Source: Adiantum capillus-veneris (Eukaryota; Streptophyta; Polypodiopsida; Polypodiales; Pteridaceae). From it: a stretch of DNA of 64,000 bases. A model generated the notes under the pieces. That model was given only the letters and a program-made list of their open reading frames with translations. It was not told the DNA's origin and did not search any database. The translations under genes were made by a program, and so were the position numbers. The stretch covers positions 20,826,577 to 20,890,576 of the forward strand of contig CM043946.1 of the NCBI GenBank assembly GCA_014529385.2, written 5' to 3'. Position 1 is the first letter of the stretch, and the number at the start of each line of letters is the position of its first letter. Below are positions 46,015 through 59,127 of the stretch, one piece after another.

Positions 46015-47002
46015 CTAGTCTTCCTCCATCTCACTTTGCGATGATTCTTCATGGAGCTCCTCTTGACATTGCTCCTTCATGTCAAAGACAACCTTCTTAT
46101 GATTTTCATTCATGTAGATCAGCTTTCCACTTTCCCAATCCTGCAAAGCTTGCATCTTCATTAGCCATGATCTTCCAAGGATAAATGGATAGCTACTTAC
46201 CTTGGTCGACATAACAAAAATACATTGCCTTCTTAATGCCAAAGGCCTCTACAAAAACATTTTTACAAATGTCTACACACCTAGCTTTGCTATTTTTTGC
46301 CATTTTCACTTTGATTTCAGGTGTCTCATGGATGTGCATGCCTAGTCTTTGCATGAGTCCCTCTGTCATGATGCAAATTTGTGCACACCCACCCACTAGA
46401 CCTTTCCTAACCTATCTTCCTTTGATGTAGCAGTCTAGCACTGGTGTAATGTCCTCATTCATTTCAATCTGTGCAATTTTTACAACAAGCACACTCTCTT
46501 TTACCTTTCTCCTAGTGCTAACTACCCTTGTTAAATCCCTCCTAAGTTGTGGACATAATGCAAGAAATTGAGGCCATGAGATATCAGTACCCTTACCTCT
46601 CACGTCTTCCAACAGGTTGTACGGAGCCATAACATGTCGAGGAGGGAAGTCTTGGAGGTGGATACAACGTCGAGTCCTCTTGGTCTCCTTGGTCTCCTTT
46701 GCCTTCTTTTCTCGTCCATGATCACTTTGTGATGTGACTCCTTCTTTCTCCTTACCTTTTCCACGGCCACGCTTAATGCCATTTGCTTCCATGTGCACCT
46801 CATTGGAGTTTGTCACCTTTACCACATGCACATTTGGATCTAGCAAAGGTGGAACTCCTTCCACTCCTCGTGGAGGTGGGCTTGCTCCATTTGGCCTTTG
46901 TAGAAGCCGTGGTTGTTGACTAGTTCCTTCACTGGCATTCATCACTGGGTAATTAAAGTTAGGTCTCCCTAGCTCCCCACGAGGCCAAGGAAAATTATAC
47001 AT
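46015..47002 (-). pseudogene. Gag C-terminus and aspartic protease of Tat-type element (copy B)
   Basis: Counterpart of 10,200-11,187, with the same stop and the same loss of the protease active site. It has small residue changes only (for example V to L near 46,543). Confidence 0.75.
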
Positions 47003-47770
47003 CCCATGTTCAGACTCTCCGCAATTTCAACATCACAACATTCTCCTAGGTCATGGTGGCTCTCGCTCTGTTGACTTCTTTGCTTGTCCCTTGGGACCTA
47101 CAGCTTGTGTAAGGTGAATTGACAAGTTACTTAAGGATTCATTTAACTTTTCAATTACCTCTACTATTACCTTAGGAAATTCTCTAGATGTTGATGCTTG
47201 AAATTTTCCCTTGGGTCTTGGACCCTCTATTGGGACCTCTCCCCTTAGGCACTTTAGTTTTCTATGCTTCTCAACAGCCCTAGTTTCAGCTGCAGTAAAG
47301 GTAGCAGGTGCACCCACCTCAACTTTTATCTTGAGTGTGGGAAAGAGACCAGCTATAAACCTTTCCTTCTTTAGGAACTATGCACCATCATCAGGTTTAA
47401 CAAGATTTCTCACCCATACATCCCAAAGACGTAGAAACTCTTGTTTATACATGTAGTAGTCATCTAAGTCTTTTTGCTTGTGAGAAATAATTTCTTGCCA
47501 TAGCTTTTCATTGTTTTGGGGGTCAAAGAAGTACCACTTGAAATTGTCAACGACTTCGTTATAGATTCCGTTAAACTCCTGAGATAGAGAGTCAAACCAA
47601 GTGCTAGCATCCTTCCTCAGCACTAAATTCAACATTTCTAAGCGTTCCTCATCTCCTATCACTCTTTTTATGCGGCAAGCAATGTTAAAATTTGCTAGAA
47701 ATAGCTCGGCATCCTCGCCTGGCTCTCCAAAAAAGAGAGAATATCCTGACATTTGACGTTGGGCCTCCAT
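47003..47770 (-). pseudogene. Gag of Tat-type element (copy B)
   Basis: Counterpart of 11,188-11,955, with the same stop after 130 codons and the same damaged zinc knuckle. One residue differs (M to I near 47,682). Confidence 0.75.
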
Positions 47771-48396
47771 TGAATCAGTTTCAAAGTGACAACACGTTTT
47801 TGTTTTTCTTTCTTAAAAACATTTACACAATAATATTTTCTCAATTGCAATCTATTTTAAGATATATAAATATATTCACATCAAATGACCTATGATAATC
47901 AATAAGAGACTAGATGACAGGGTTTGGTGACACAAGAATTTCTCCTGCTCGTTGGGCACCAAACATGAACACCATACGTTGTTGAAAATGAATTTTCCTA
48001 CTAATTACAATGTTTATTCTAATGTGTGGAGTGAAATGAAAAGGAAAAACCTCTATTCCTGGGCCATTATCCATGGTCTATGCATGACCTGGTGCTTAAA
48101 ACAAAACAATAATATAGACGTCCAAACTAAGGTCGTACCTAATGAGAGGTAAAAAAAAAGATTTACTGAAGTGTTTATCTCAGCCAACCTAAGGGGACCT
48201 ATAATTCTACGAATTACATGTTGAAATTGCAACTTAGTAATAACAATGATGTATATCTTTTTCCTTGCAATGGGCATGAAAGCATTTCAAAATTCTCATG
48301 ATTCATGCAATCTACTAGATTATGCTAAAAGCCAAACATTCATGCAATATGTAACAACAATAGACACAAGTCCTTCCTCCATGGGGGAACCAAAAT
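47771..48396 (-). other. Leader of Tat-type element (copy B)
   Basis: Same as the leader in copy A; nothing further seen. Confidence 0.4.
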
Positions 48397-48989
48397 TGAG
48401 GCGGTTTGGATAGACAACAAGAGAGGAAACCTATAAACACCCCTCAAGGCTCCCGTGCTGCTCAATTGGGGTTGGGACAACCACAAGCACAACACAACAA
48501 CAAACCCACAGCCAAACCCAAACAAGATAGGGGCACCACCTAGTTATGGTATGCGAACTAGGATGCAAGAGAGATTTTTTCACAACCAAGAAGATGCGCC
48601 ACAAAACACATACAAGCAACCTCTCACCTAGACACACACCAAATGAACCAGAGAGAGATAGAGCAAAGGGAAGAGAGAGAGGAATGGATCTTGCGTAATA
48701 GCTTATTTATGACTTGCAAATGGAGATGGTTTTTTATGATGCTATCATAGAGCTTGTACAAAATTACTCAATGCTTAGTGGATGCTAAACATTGCCAATA
48801 GACACGCACTATCTTAAGGTGTGGTAGACCTCTCACCACAATACTCTCTTATAATGGACACAAAATTGGCAATGAAAACACATTAAAACACTTTCTAGAA
48901 CAAGATCAAATGATAGAAACTCAAAACACACAAGTCACCTTGAATTCACCAAACCGTATTGCACAAATGGAAGGACGAAGATTTGAACG
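48397..48989 (-). repeat. 5' LTR remnant of Tat-type element (copy B)
   Basis: Counterpart of 12,582-13,174, with the same truncation point. Confidence 0.8.
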
Positions 48990-49262
48990 TTTTGATTGAA
49001 AACGTATTGAAAATAGTTACTAATTTGTTGTAAATCACCTACAATATAGAATTTAACAAATATGGCATGATGAGAAGCTCTAGACTGTCCCAAAACGTTA
49101 AGAGAGAGTCTTCAAACAAAAATCGGAGTTTTGAGCAGAAAGTTATGACAATTTTATGTTTTGCTAAATTGTAAATTTTTACTGCATGCACGCTACATGA
49201 AGCCACAAGAGGCAAAATATGGATTATTTTTGTGAAGAAAAAGCAACCACACTCTGATATTA

Positions 49263-49836
49263 TGTTGAGGAAATAGAGAAAGAGAAGAACAGAGAGACGA
49301 CATTTAGAGAGTGCAACCTCAAAGTATGTAGAATATGCACACTTTGAGGTTGCATATTCTACACACTTTGAGGTATACATATAGCGGGAACCCAGTGCTA
49401 TATATAGAGTAGCTTCATATATAAGCTCAATAGCCCCGCTCAAATAAGGGTCGTAACTGTGGATGAACAAACCCTTTGGGGCTCAATAAAAAATTTCACA
49501 GCCCTATATATACCCATCATTATATTACTATATTATTCAATTTATAAAAACAATTTTTAAGGAGCTACATCACTCATGTTACATACAATGAGTTTGGCGT
49601 AAAAGGCTAAATGAAATGTTTTGATTTACTCTTCAAATACTTCAAACAAAGGTCTTTTCATCCACAATTAGGGACCCTTTTTTGAGCGGGATTGTTGAGC
49701 TTATATATGAAGTCATTCTAAATATATCCCTAGGTCCCCTCTATATATACCATCGTGTGTGTGTATTCTACACACTTTTGGGTTGCACTCTTTGTGTATC
49801 ATCTCTCTCTTCTTCTCTTTCTATGTTTCCTCAACA
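49263..49836. repeat. Foldback inverted repeat (copy B)
   Basis: Counterpart of 13,448-14,021 with the same arms and spacer. Confidence 0.7.
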
Positions 49837-50456
49837 AACCTAAGATGATAACCCTAATAGTCTAACCTAAACGTATTAAGATAGCCAAACCTAATAATTA
49901 AACCTAAATCTAACACTATAACCTAAACCTAAACCAAAGCCGCTAACCCTAATAATCTAACATAAAGGTAGTATGATGGCCAAACATATAAAGATAGTCA
50001 AATTAAATCCATATTAAGATTGTATTCAAGTATTAACATTTACAGCACCTATGATAGGTCTACAACTTAGAAGTACAACATAAATTTTAACTAACATTGC
50101 ATAAAAACAAAAAATATATATAAATTAATATGACTTTTAAATAACTCAATAAAGTTTTTAAATAGAATTGTGATTAGCAAATCTCACTATGTTTGTTTGT
50201 GAATGATAACATTTAATCAAAATTTAAAAATAACAACTTTAATATATTTTTATTTGAATTTTGTTAAAAACATGTATGTTTGTGTACGTAGTGTGTTCAA
50301 TTATGTGTAGATATAAATGCATTTTTATTTATTTATGTGTTTATGTGCGTGTGTGTGTGTATTTGTGTGTATATAGCCAAAAAAAAAGATTAGGGCACTC
50401 GCATGCGGCCTATGTGAGCACAAAGCACTTGAGAGAATGTCACCAAACCTGCAAAT

Positions 50457-50480
50457 ACACACACACACACACACACACAC
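50457..50480. repeat. (AC)n microsatellite, copy B
   Basis: 24 bp of AC, 6 bp shorter than copy A. Confidence 0.95.
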
Positions 50481-50677
50481 TATGTCATGCACACAGACAA
50501 AAACATGATAATCTACCATAAATCTCAAAACAAATATTGCCTCCTTGTTGCAAGGGAGTATGTGAGTGGATATTTTGAGATGGGTAAGCCCCACAGTAGC
50601 AGATCTGAGGGAGAAGAGCGGAAATTAGCACCAAGGAAAAAGAGAAGAAGAGGCAAAAATGGAGCAAAAATATAGAA

Positions 50678-50941
50678 GGGTGAAAACATGTATAGGTGGT
50701 ACCAATTTTTGTACTTTTTATTGGTACCCTTAAAACAAAGTGGGGACCAATAAAAATTTTGCAAAAAATAATCAAAACGTGTCAGAATTTATAGCTTTAG
50801 ATTCTACATGAAAAAATATATCCATTGATATATAACATGCTAGTTTGTTTTACATGTAACACTTGAAGATGGTGTTTGTAAAGTGCTACCAAAAGATTGT
50901 CCAAGACACCCCTTTTTGGTACCACCAATACATGCTTTCAC
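50678..50941. mobile_element. MITE-like element with GGGTGAAA ends (copy B)
   Basis: Counterpart of 14,869-15,132. Confidence 0.65.
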
Positions 50942-51365
50942 TTAGCAATGAAGTCCCAAGTTCTGTTTTGTAGGTGGCATCGAAATAGGCGTTGATATGT
51001 TCATCAAAATAAGCATTGATATTTAAAATTTTGATTTTTTAAAGAAATGGGTCTCTCTCCAATTTTAGCAATGCATATATGACGACCACCAACGACGTTG
51101 GTAATTTGGCATCGATAATGAATTGATCTCTTGTAGTGGTTGTTGTTTGGCATACACCTCTCTCATCATATGAATCTTTGTACCAATACTTGTGCTAGCC
51201 CTTTATGCTGCAAATCCGACAACTTTAATGGAGATGTATCGTTTGCATTGCCGATGATTTGAAATAATTATTGTCGCATAAAGTGATTTAGGCAAAGCTT
51301 TATGTACTTCTTGAGTCTGAGTGGCTCGCTTTGCAACCAAGATTCATCCTCTTACATGCTAGCAA

Positions 51366-51737
51366 TATCTGCAAGGCTCTTCTCTTTTTCATATCACTGT
51401 CTCTCTTCTTTAAATATCACCTGAGCTTCAACGTGGTTGAGTTCTTCTTCCATCTCTGCAAATCAAGTGAATGTTTCATAATTAGAGTGCTCAAGGATTA
51501 AGTCAATATGTCATCACCTTAGAGAGGGAGAATGGGGGAACACACCCAGCACACACACTATCTGCAAGGTTCTTCTGTTTTCCATATATCTCTCTCTCTT
51601 CTTTAAATATCACCTCAGCTTCAGTGTGGCTGAGTTCTTCCAATAAAGTGAATATGTCATCATTAGAGTGCTCAAGGGTTAAGTCAATATGTCATCACCT
51701 TAGAGAGGGGGAATGGGGAAACACCCCCAACACACAC
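51366..51737. repeat. 193-bp tandem duplication (copy B)
   Basis: Counterpart of 15,557-15,928. Confidence 0.85.
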
Positions 51738-54004
51738 AAAAATACCTATCCTCTTGGAAAACACATTTAAAAGATCACACTCTCACTGACGAACCACCAT
51801 TCGCACACACACCATGCACCAACATGCTCACCAGGAGCAAGTCACCACCTGGTTGCACAACACACAATACATTTCACAACTAATTTCAAACCACTCTCTC
51901 ACTTCCATTCCGCACTCAAAAAAGGCCCAGTGGCCCCCACTTGCTTACACTCGCTGGGGCTCGAAACCACGACACAAAAGCGGAAGAAATAGAGAAAGGG
52001 GTAGGGGGGAGAAACACTCAAGAAATGGCTATGGAAGCTCAGTGATCATGCTAGAAAAAAACACCATACATAGCTATTCTACAACAAACGGTGCACCTAC
52101 AGGGTCACTAGCAAAGACAACGCAAACCTTGGGCTTTGCAAGCACACACCTCTGCACGAAGAAGCCCACCAAAAAACACACCCACTCACCTTGGCTCTTT
52201 GTAGACTCAAACATCTCAAGGGTTTGGCAAAAAACATACACCATTCTCACTTTGATTGGGCTTGATGGACACCCACATTTGTCCAAAAGCCCCTTTCTAC
52301 AGCCAACAATTGAAGACCTCTAGCTAAAAAGCATTAAAAAATGACCTTTACGGGGGACCTCTACTCATTTTTGAAAGGGGGGCTCTAATTGGCCCATCTG
52401 ACATCTCACTTTGGAAACTTTAAAAGGGCATCACCTTTGGATGCTCTCATCTGCTCTCTTAACCTCTCCACTCTTGAGTTGAGGGGGAAGAGTGCCTATG
52501 CGACATTGCTAGTGACCCTATGGATTTTTTCAAATTTTAATTATATTTTCTCTTTCTCTTCCAACTTTACACCCTTGTTACTTCTCCTTTAAGCGGACTT
52601 TAGCTATCTTTGGGCTAGCCTTTGGCTCTACTTTTGGAACTCTGGACCTACTTTAGATATTTCTCTCTCTCTGTCTCACACACTTGTAACTCACCTCTTC
52701 TCTCTTATTAGACTTCAAATACATGATCCCCTCCTCTTAACACTAGCGACATTTTCTAGTGGGGGTCTTTATCCTTGCCCTCAAAAACTGGGGGCCCAAT
52801 GGTCCATGGAACAACACCATTATGAACTCCCACGTCAACAAACTCCTCATTGCCATCCAACAGTGTCGCACTACTGCTGCATGCCACTATGACCATCGCA
52901 TTTGCTGAGTTGCACCCCTAGAGGGCCACCAGTGTGCCCCACCATAGCCCCAAGTTGAGAGATCTTTGTTTCCTACTTCACACACCCACATAAGGTCACA
53001 TTTTGGCATGGAAACCCTTTGCACTCTACTCTACCATGTGCATGTGGGATTTCCCACATGCCACATGGCATGCACTCAGTTAACAACCCCTTTTAGCCTC
53101 AAAACATCCCTTCCAATCTTAAATGGAAAATCCCCATTCTCATTAGGGAAATTTTGGACTCTCAAATCGGCTCTGTAAGAACTTTGACTTTCTCCCTCTT
53201 GTCCAAAATGGGTGCACGGTAAATTTTTTACAAATGAGATAAAAACTTTTCAGACCTTTTGAATTAGAAATTTACTCATTGAGATCTATCCATTGGTATA
53301 TAGAATTCCATTAGATTTTTTATATTCTAGAAGATTTTGTTTTGTGATGTGACAACTCCATCTTATAAATGGAATCTCTCCCCACATGTCAACTTTGGTG
53401 GGGAGGCCATAACTTCTACAAATCAGCTCTAAATTTGTCAAAGTGTGGGGATTTAGAACCTAATTTATAAGATCTTTCCAATGATATGTTGGTTGATAGG
53501 GTTTTTGACAAAGCAATCATGTACTTCACCGGGCTGCCCACTTTGGACAAGAGAGGCAAAGTCAAACCTCCTTATAGAGGCCCTTTGAGAATCCAAATCA
53601 TCCAAACATGCCTGCTTGAGAATTTTATGCTCATTCCATGACATTTAAGGAAAATCCCTCCTTCTCAACCATGAAATCCCCCATTCTTGCCACTCTTTGA
53701 CTCTCCTAAGACTGTTCACAAAAGCACGAAAAAATGGAAACATTTATCTAGCATCTTCTCAGTGCCAACTTCAACAAACTTTGATCTAGCATATCTTCTC
53801 CACCTTAACTCCGATTGATGAAACTTCAAATCCTATCAACTTGACATGATGCATACCATCTTTGGGAACCAAGCTGACCCCAGAAAACCCCCTAATGTCA
53901 TGCCTCTTGAGGTGATCAATCCGCCACATCTTTAGCCCCAGACAAATCTTACACTACCCATATCTTTCCCGTTTGTTGACAATATAAAAGAACTAGCATG
54001 CTCT

Positions 54005-54045
54005 TTAACACTAGAATGGTAACATAATAGGACATAAAAGTGTCC
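54005..54045. repeat. Inverted-repeat partner with palindrome (copy B; also 18,196-18,236)
   Basis: TTAACACTAGAATGGTAACA followed by AGGACA and a GGACA...TGTCC palindrome. The first 20 bases are the reverse complement, with one mismatch, of TGTTACCATTTTAGTGTTAA at 55,328-55,348. Confidence 0.6.
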
Positions 54046-54518
54046 TTTCAGGGTTGTGGAAAAAAATTCCAAAACCATAGTAGATCCACTCATTTTGAAA
54101 AATCCTTTCATGAGCTTATAGTTCAATAACTACTACATATAGAAAAAATGAGAAACTTGTAATTTTTCTGATCCCTTGGTCACTACAAGCCTCCAAAGTT
54201 GATCGACCAGTGCATTTTGCCCAAATTAGCAATTTCTTACGGTTGATTGCATATAAATAAGAGTGGGGATTTTTGTAGGACCTGAGATAAAATGCCCCGT
54301 TAACTTCAATGGGTTAGTGACCAAAACATATGGTTGCTTTTACCTTACTAATTTTTTTTTGGGCATAAAAAATAGGTACAAAAAGTTTGATTTTTGCCAT
54401 TCTACATACCTATCATCAAAGTTTCTATAGTCAAGCTCAATACAAATACTATATACATGTTTTATTTGTTCCCTTTGGGCCTTTGGATTCAAAAGAAGCC
54501 ATGGAGAATGTCAAAAGG

Positions 54519-56584
54519 GTAATGGATCTCTTACAATTGGAACCTTGGGGGCAATGATAAAGTGCTAAATACAGCAAACATGAAAAAACTGGGTTTAGCA
54601 TTATGACCTCTAGAAACCCATAGAAACTACTCAATATCTAGCCAAGTTTGTAGTATATGATTAGCTTGGTTACTACCTACAAAATACACACAATTGGCCT
54701 AAGAAACTAGCAATATTGAGAAAGTTATACTTGCTACTCTAAAATGTATCGTATTCTTCAGCAATCAAAAAACTCAACCATCATCATATACTATGCTATA
54801 TAGCATATTAGGTCCCCCAAAACTCAAGAAAGATTAGCTTTATGTTATACATTACACTTACACAATCAAAATTGAATTTGGATATCAAGAAAGCCACCAA
54901 AAAAATCATAAAAGTGCTAATTTTGGCCAAAAAACAGGATTATGCAATTCTTGTAAATTGGTCATAACTTTCAATTTTAACACTTAGCTCTCCCTACAAG
55001 CATCAAAACATGTTGAGAATTATGAAGCCCTAACCTCTAGCCATCTAAACCTCACAAACATGAAGTTTAGAGTGGTATAGTTGCCAAAAATTGAAAAAAA
55101 GCCAAAAACAGGACCCGTTTTTTCACACAATTTAGGTTCAAAAATGTTGTGCAAGAGTAAGGTTAATGGTGAGATCGATACTCCAAAAAAAGTGCTAAGT
55201 TTTTTTCAGCTCATAACGCAACTTTTTGGATATATAGCACCTAGAAATTCATTTTCATACTCTTCAAATAATTCAAGCAAAATGGTCACTTAACAGGACA
55301 CAAAAGTGTCCAAGGACATAAAAGTGTCCTGTTACCATTTTAGTGTTAATGGGAGTACTTCACATCTATACACTCACACCAACTCTGGCCACCTTTCTCC
55401 ACTTTCCCTGTTTGTCAAGGATATGAAAAGAATTCCAAACTTAAACTTTGATGTCTTTCACCATGTAGCTCCGTTTGAGGATCCGCTTAGATCGGCGTGT
55501 AAAAAACTCTAAACACTACATTCTAAAGCACCATTCTAGCCCTTCAGAAACCCATTAATGCCAGCCCAATTGGCCCCTTGTGGATCCCTTACGGCCTTAA
55601 AACACATGAATCATACACAACAGGAAGCTCACATGGTTTTGAGCTCAACACCAGCACACTCTAAGCCCACATATCTGCCGATGTGCCTGCACATATGTAG
55701 TTGCTTGAGAAGGGTGACCAAATCTATATAAAGCTGAGCAAGGTGCTACCTCCCATGAAAATTGCATGACCGGCATAGTCAATCACCTACACCTACAAGG
55801 GAGCAAGCACCCCGATATTTAACCACTCCCAACTAAACTTACACAATATATGATGGTCAAGGAAAATAAAATTCAGTGTGGTTTGTCACACTCGTGATGC
55901 CATCTTTTGCTTCTGCCTCGTTAAGAACTAATACATCATCTTGAAATACCATCTCATGTTTACTCCACAATCACATCCACCTTAGTTTAACAGGTTTTAG
56001 TAGAATACAAATTTAATATTGCTTTAAACAGTATGAATTTTGTATTTAGACAATATAGTGTAAGTCGAAACAACAAAATGACAAGCCCCCTAGCGCAGCA
56101 TTCATAGCCTACTGATTGATCCATTCTACATTTTGGAGCTTATGAACTGAGAGCCCATCACTAAAATAAACCCTACAATGCCTATGATGTAGAACATAAA
56201 GTTACCTTTGCTTCTCTTTAAGTTCATTCAACCTCCTGCATCTTTTGTATTTGTTCTAACTCTTGTTTTGTGTGCCACAAAAATCACATATATTCACAAA
56301 AATGAAGTTTTGACTACGAAACTCCAGCTTGAAAACACTCAAAGTTTGCTTCCGATTCTCCATGTCATATTATTATTTAGTGATATAGTTACACTATGTA
56401 CACATGATTATACTGTACTAGGAACATGCACTATGTACACACAATTATCTTCTACTATACTTATTCACAATGCCACCTTTCACTTCAACATGGTATGCCT
56501 TATGATTGGATTACTAATTGGGTTAAGCATTTTCATAAAGGAGAGGATGTAAAGAATGTAAACAACTACTGAACTATAATGATT
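54519..56584. other. Unassigned DNA after copy B
   Basis: Apart from the hairpins near 55,300, I see no gene or known element. Short open frames (for example 55,081-55,293 and 56,208-56,552) have no motif and look like chance. Confidence 0.4.
55296..55348. repeat. Hairpins and inverted-repeat partner
   Basis: GGACACAAAAGTGTCC at 55,296-55,311 is a perfect 6-bp-stem hairpin, followed by GGACATAAAAGTGTCC (55,314-55,329). Next comes TGTTACCATTTTAGTGTTAA, the reverse complement of sequence at 54,006-54,025. Together they may mark the end of an unrecognised non-autonomous element of about 1.3 kb that spans the copy B edge. Confidence 0.5.
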
Positions 56585-57890
56585 GGGTCTCTTATGGAAA
56601 AGTTGTTTGGGTGCATAATGGAGATAAAATCGAGTGATTGGGCTGAAGAGAATGACAAGCGTGCAAAAGGACAAGCGAATTTTTGTCGATGCCATAGCAC
56701 CATTGATAATCTTGTCACTCTTTGTGTTCTCATGGAGGAATGTAGGTTGAAAGGCAAGAATTGTTGTTTTGAGGACTTTAATAAATCTTTTGATATGATT
56801 CCACGTAACAATTTGTGGAGAAGGATGGAAGAACTTCAAGTACCAAGTGAGTTTATGCTTGGGATTTCTCAAATCTATGAGAAGGTGATTTGTCAATTGT
56901 GCATGGGAAGAGAAATTTCAAAAAATTTGTAAGCACTATTGGGGTTAAACAAGGATGTCCATTGCTACCAACTCTCTTTGGTATATGCATCGATCAATTG
57001 GAACAATTGGTACTTGACTTTATGCAAGAAGAAGGCATTGAAGAGGTCACTATTTTCAATGAGGTAATCATGCTTTTGTTGTATGTGAATGATGTAGTGC
57101 TTCTAGCACACACTTTAGAAGATGCACAAAATTTTATGATTGTCCTTGACAAGTTTTGCTTGCACAGTGGGCTGATTGTGAATGAATCCAAAACAAAAGT
57201 TATACTTTTGAAAAACAACCATAAGGAGAAGCCATGCATTGTGTACAACAATGAGACACTTGCAGTTGTTGAGAGATTTGAGTACCTTGGCGTTGAGGTT
57301 TTTTCCATCACAAGTGGCATGAATGTGCTATGTGTCGTTTGGAAGCGAGAAAGAGAGCATATTATGCATTTGAGCACACGTGTAATGCCAAAAACATCAG
57401 GTGTTGGTTTCTCAAGAAGTATCTTTTTGATGCATTGGCGACACCGTTTCTTCTTTATGGAGTTGAAGTGTGGGGCGGGAGCATCTCAAGGTCTACTTGG
57501 AAAGAGTTTGAGAATGTCAAAAAGAATTTTTTTACAAACTTTCTCCAAGTTAAGACACAAACACCATATATGCTCCTACTTCTTGATTTGGGATCTCTTC
57601 CAATTGAGGTTATGGTTATGAAAAGGGTTGTGGAGTACATGATAAAGATGCATCAAAACCCCTCACACCAACTTCCTACAATTGCATGGGAAGCAAGTAA
57701 AAAAGTTTAAAAGATGCATAAAAGCAAGATCTTCAGCACAAGATGGATGCAAGACATAAAGAAGTGGTTTGGGATATGGGATGCATTACACTTGCTACAT
57801 GATGCTTCAATTGACTCCCAAGTGACTGAAGCTTTTCTACAACGCCAATCTATTACGGCTTAGGAGAAATTCAGTGGTTCACACTTCATA
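56585..57890 (+). pseudogene. LINE (non-LTR) reverse transcriptase fragment 1
   Basis: The LINE RT copies element RNA into DNA at the target site. Motifs in order: CFEDFNKSFDMIPRNNLWRR (about 56,765-56,824, the first catalytic Asp region), GVKQGCPLLPTLF (about 56,944-56,982) and LLLYVNDVVLLAHT (about 57,073-57,117), where the usual YADD is YVND. Thumb and C-terminal parts follow (YLFDALATPFLLYGVEVWG, then KTQTPYMLLL) to about 57,710, with decayed sequence to about 57,890. There are frameshifts near 56,930 and 57,305. The 5' half of the element (ORF1, endonuclease) is absent: the start at 56,585 is a truncation. Confidence 0.85.
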
Positions 57891-58371
57891 CATTACACCA
57901 CCCATATTTCCCCCAGCTACAAAACCGTGTTCTTCTCTGAAAGAGAAAACCGTACTCACACTTACATGCCTGAGCCTATCCCCTTGTTGGCAATACACAC
58001 TATCGCAACCATTCAGCTTAGCTCCCATTTCCTTCGACGCGAGACATGGAATTGGGACAATGGAGAAGAATCAAATTGATTGTGCACATTATGCTCACTG
58101 CAAGCTCCAGAGTCTGAGTGCCACCCACTACTAGGTGCTCAGCTTTTGGTCACATCCGAACTTGCTTCTCTCACATTTTCATCCATGGCTTAGACCTACC
58201 GTACACTTTCCTCTCCCAGCCACAGTGTGGGCCCTGCTTTTTTTGATTGTCATCACCACAATTTTGGAGCATCAAGAGCACTCATCATCCATACACATAC
58301 TATATCACATGTAACTTTGGTCCCATAGGTCATATTTGACCTCCGAGGATGATAATAAAATGTATCTATCT

Positions 58372-58375
<4 letters not shown>

Positions 58376-58423
<48 letters not shown>
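58376..58423. repeat. (CT)n microsatellite
   Basis: About 48 bp of uninterrupted TC/CT. Confidence 0.95.
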
Positions 58424-58425
<2 letters not shown>

Positions 58426-58552
58426 GTGCATGTTGTGCACAATGATACTTTCTCTAGCTCCACATCAAATCAAGAGGACTCCTTTCCTTGCTCTAGCCAT
58501 GGTCCTCTTAGAGACATAGAATATGCATAATGAGCTTATGTCTCCATGAAAG

Positions 58553-58655
58553 AAACAATCCACCAAGCATTCATTGCCAAAAATAAAAACATCCACCAAG
58601 CATTCACCACCTGAAACAATCCACCAAGCTTTAACTGCCAAAAATAGAAACCTTC
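58553..58655. repeat. Short degenerate tandem repeat
   Basis: Two to three units of about 30-70 bp containing CCACCAAGC.TT and TGCCAAAAATA.AAAC. Confidence 0.6.
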
Positions 58656-59127
58656 ACATCCTCTCTAATACCATAGCACTTGCGCTTTTGTGATTGACCA
58701 TCTTCACTTCATAACAATTTTGATAGAAATTTGAGCTCTAATCTCTTGCATATTGATAGCATCCATCATCACACGTCTTCGCTCCTCTATACATATAATC
58801 TTGGACTAACTGCTTATTCAACATGAGAGCTTTTCCACCACTTTTCTTAACCTTAGAACTTTTTCTTGTCCTCACATATTTGACCATAGCCTCCTCAACT
58901 TGAAATTTCGTGCTAGGAGTTGGCCGTAGGTGATAGAAGCTTGCTGATTTTGAACATATTCAACAAAATTATACTCTTCCATGTCGTGTCGTAATAGGAA
59001 ATGGATGTGACACCTCTTCCTCTTCTTCTTCCTACTTTTAGGTTGATCTTCCACCTCTTTGTCTTCCTTCTAGTGCACCTTTGATCTTTGTGAATCTTCC
59101 CCCTCCCTCAATCCCACCCTCCCTCTC

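Larger units (their letters stand above)
39613..48989 (-). mobile_element. Tat-type Ty3/Gypsy retrotransposon, decayed (copy B)
   Basis: This is the copy B counterpart of 3,826-13,174, with the same gene order, the same truncation of the 5' LTR and the same internal micro-duplications. It is slightly longer because two microsatellites inside the 3' LTR are longer here. A 2-bp loss in the second reverse-transcriptase micro-repeat (near 45,296) adds a frameshift not present in copy A. Confidence 0.85.
35786..54518 (+). repeat. Large direct duplication, copy B
   Basis: This is the partner of 1-18,709 and carries the same decayed elements in the same order. Its minisatellite continues leftward without a break to about 33,425, so the true left limit of homology may be further left than 35,786. 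After 54,518 the sequence is unrelated to what follows copy A: copy A continues into a tandem 142-bp repeat and a Gypsy fragment, copy B into other non-coding DNA. A simple tandem duplication of the whole 35.8-kb period is therefore not supported. Confidence 0.95.
57891..59127. other. Non-coding DNA between LINE fragments
   Basis: Contains the (CT)n tract at 58,376-58,423 and a short tandem repeat at 58,553-58,655. Otherwise nothing recognisable. Confidence 0.4.

Noticed and set aside
1-54518. The two 18.7-kb copies considered as terminal repeats of one giant transposon
   Set aside because: They contain old dead elements in the same state of decay, the inner part carries unrelated nested insertions, and no terminal motif or target duplication is visible.
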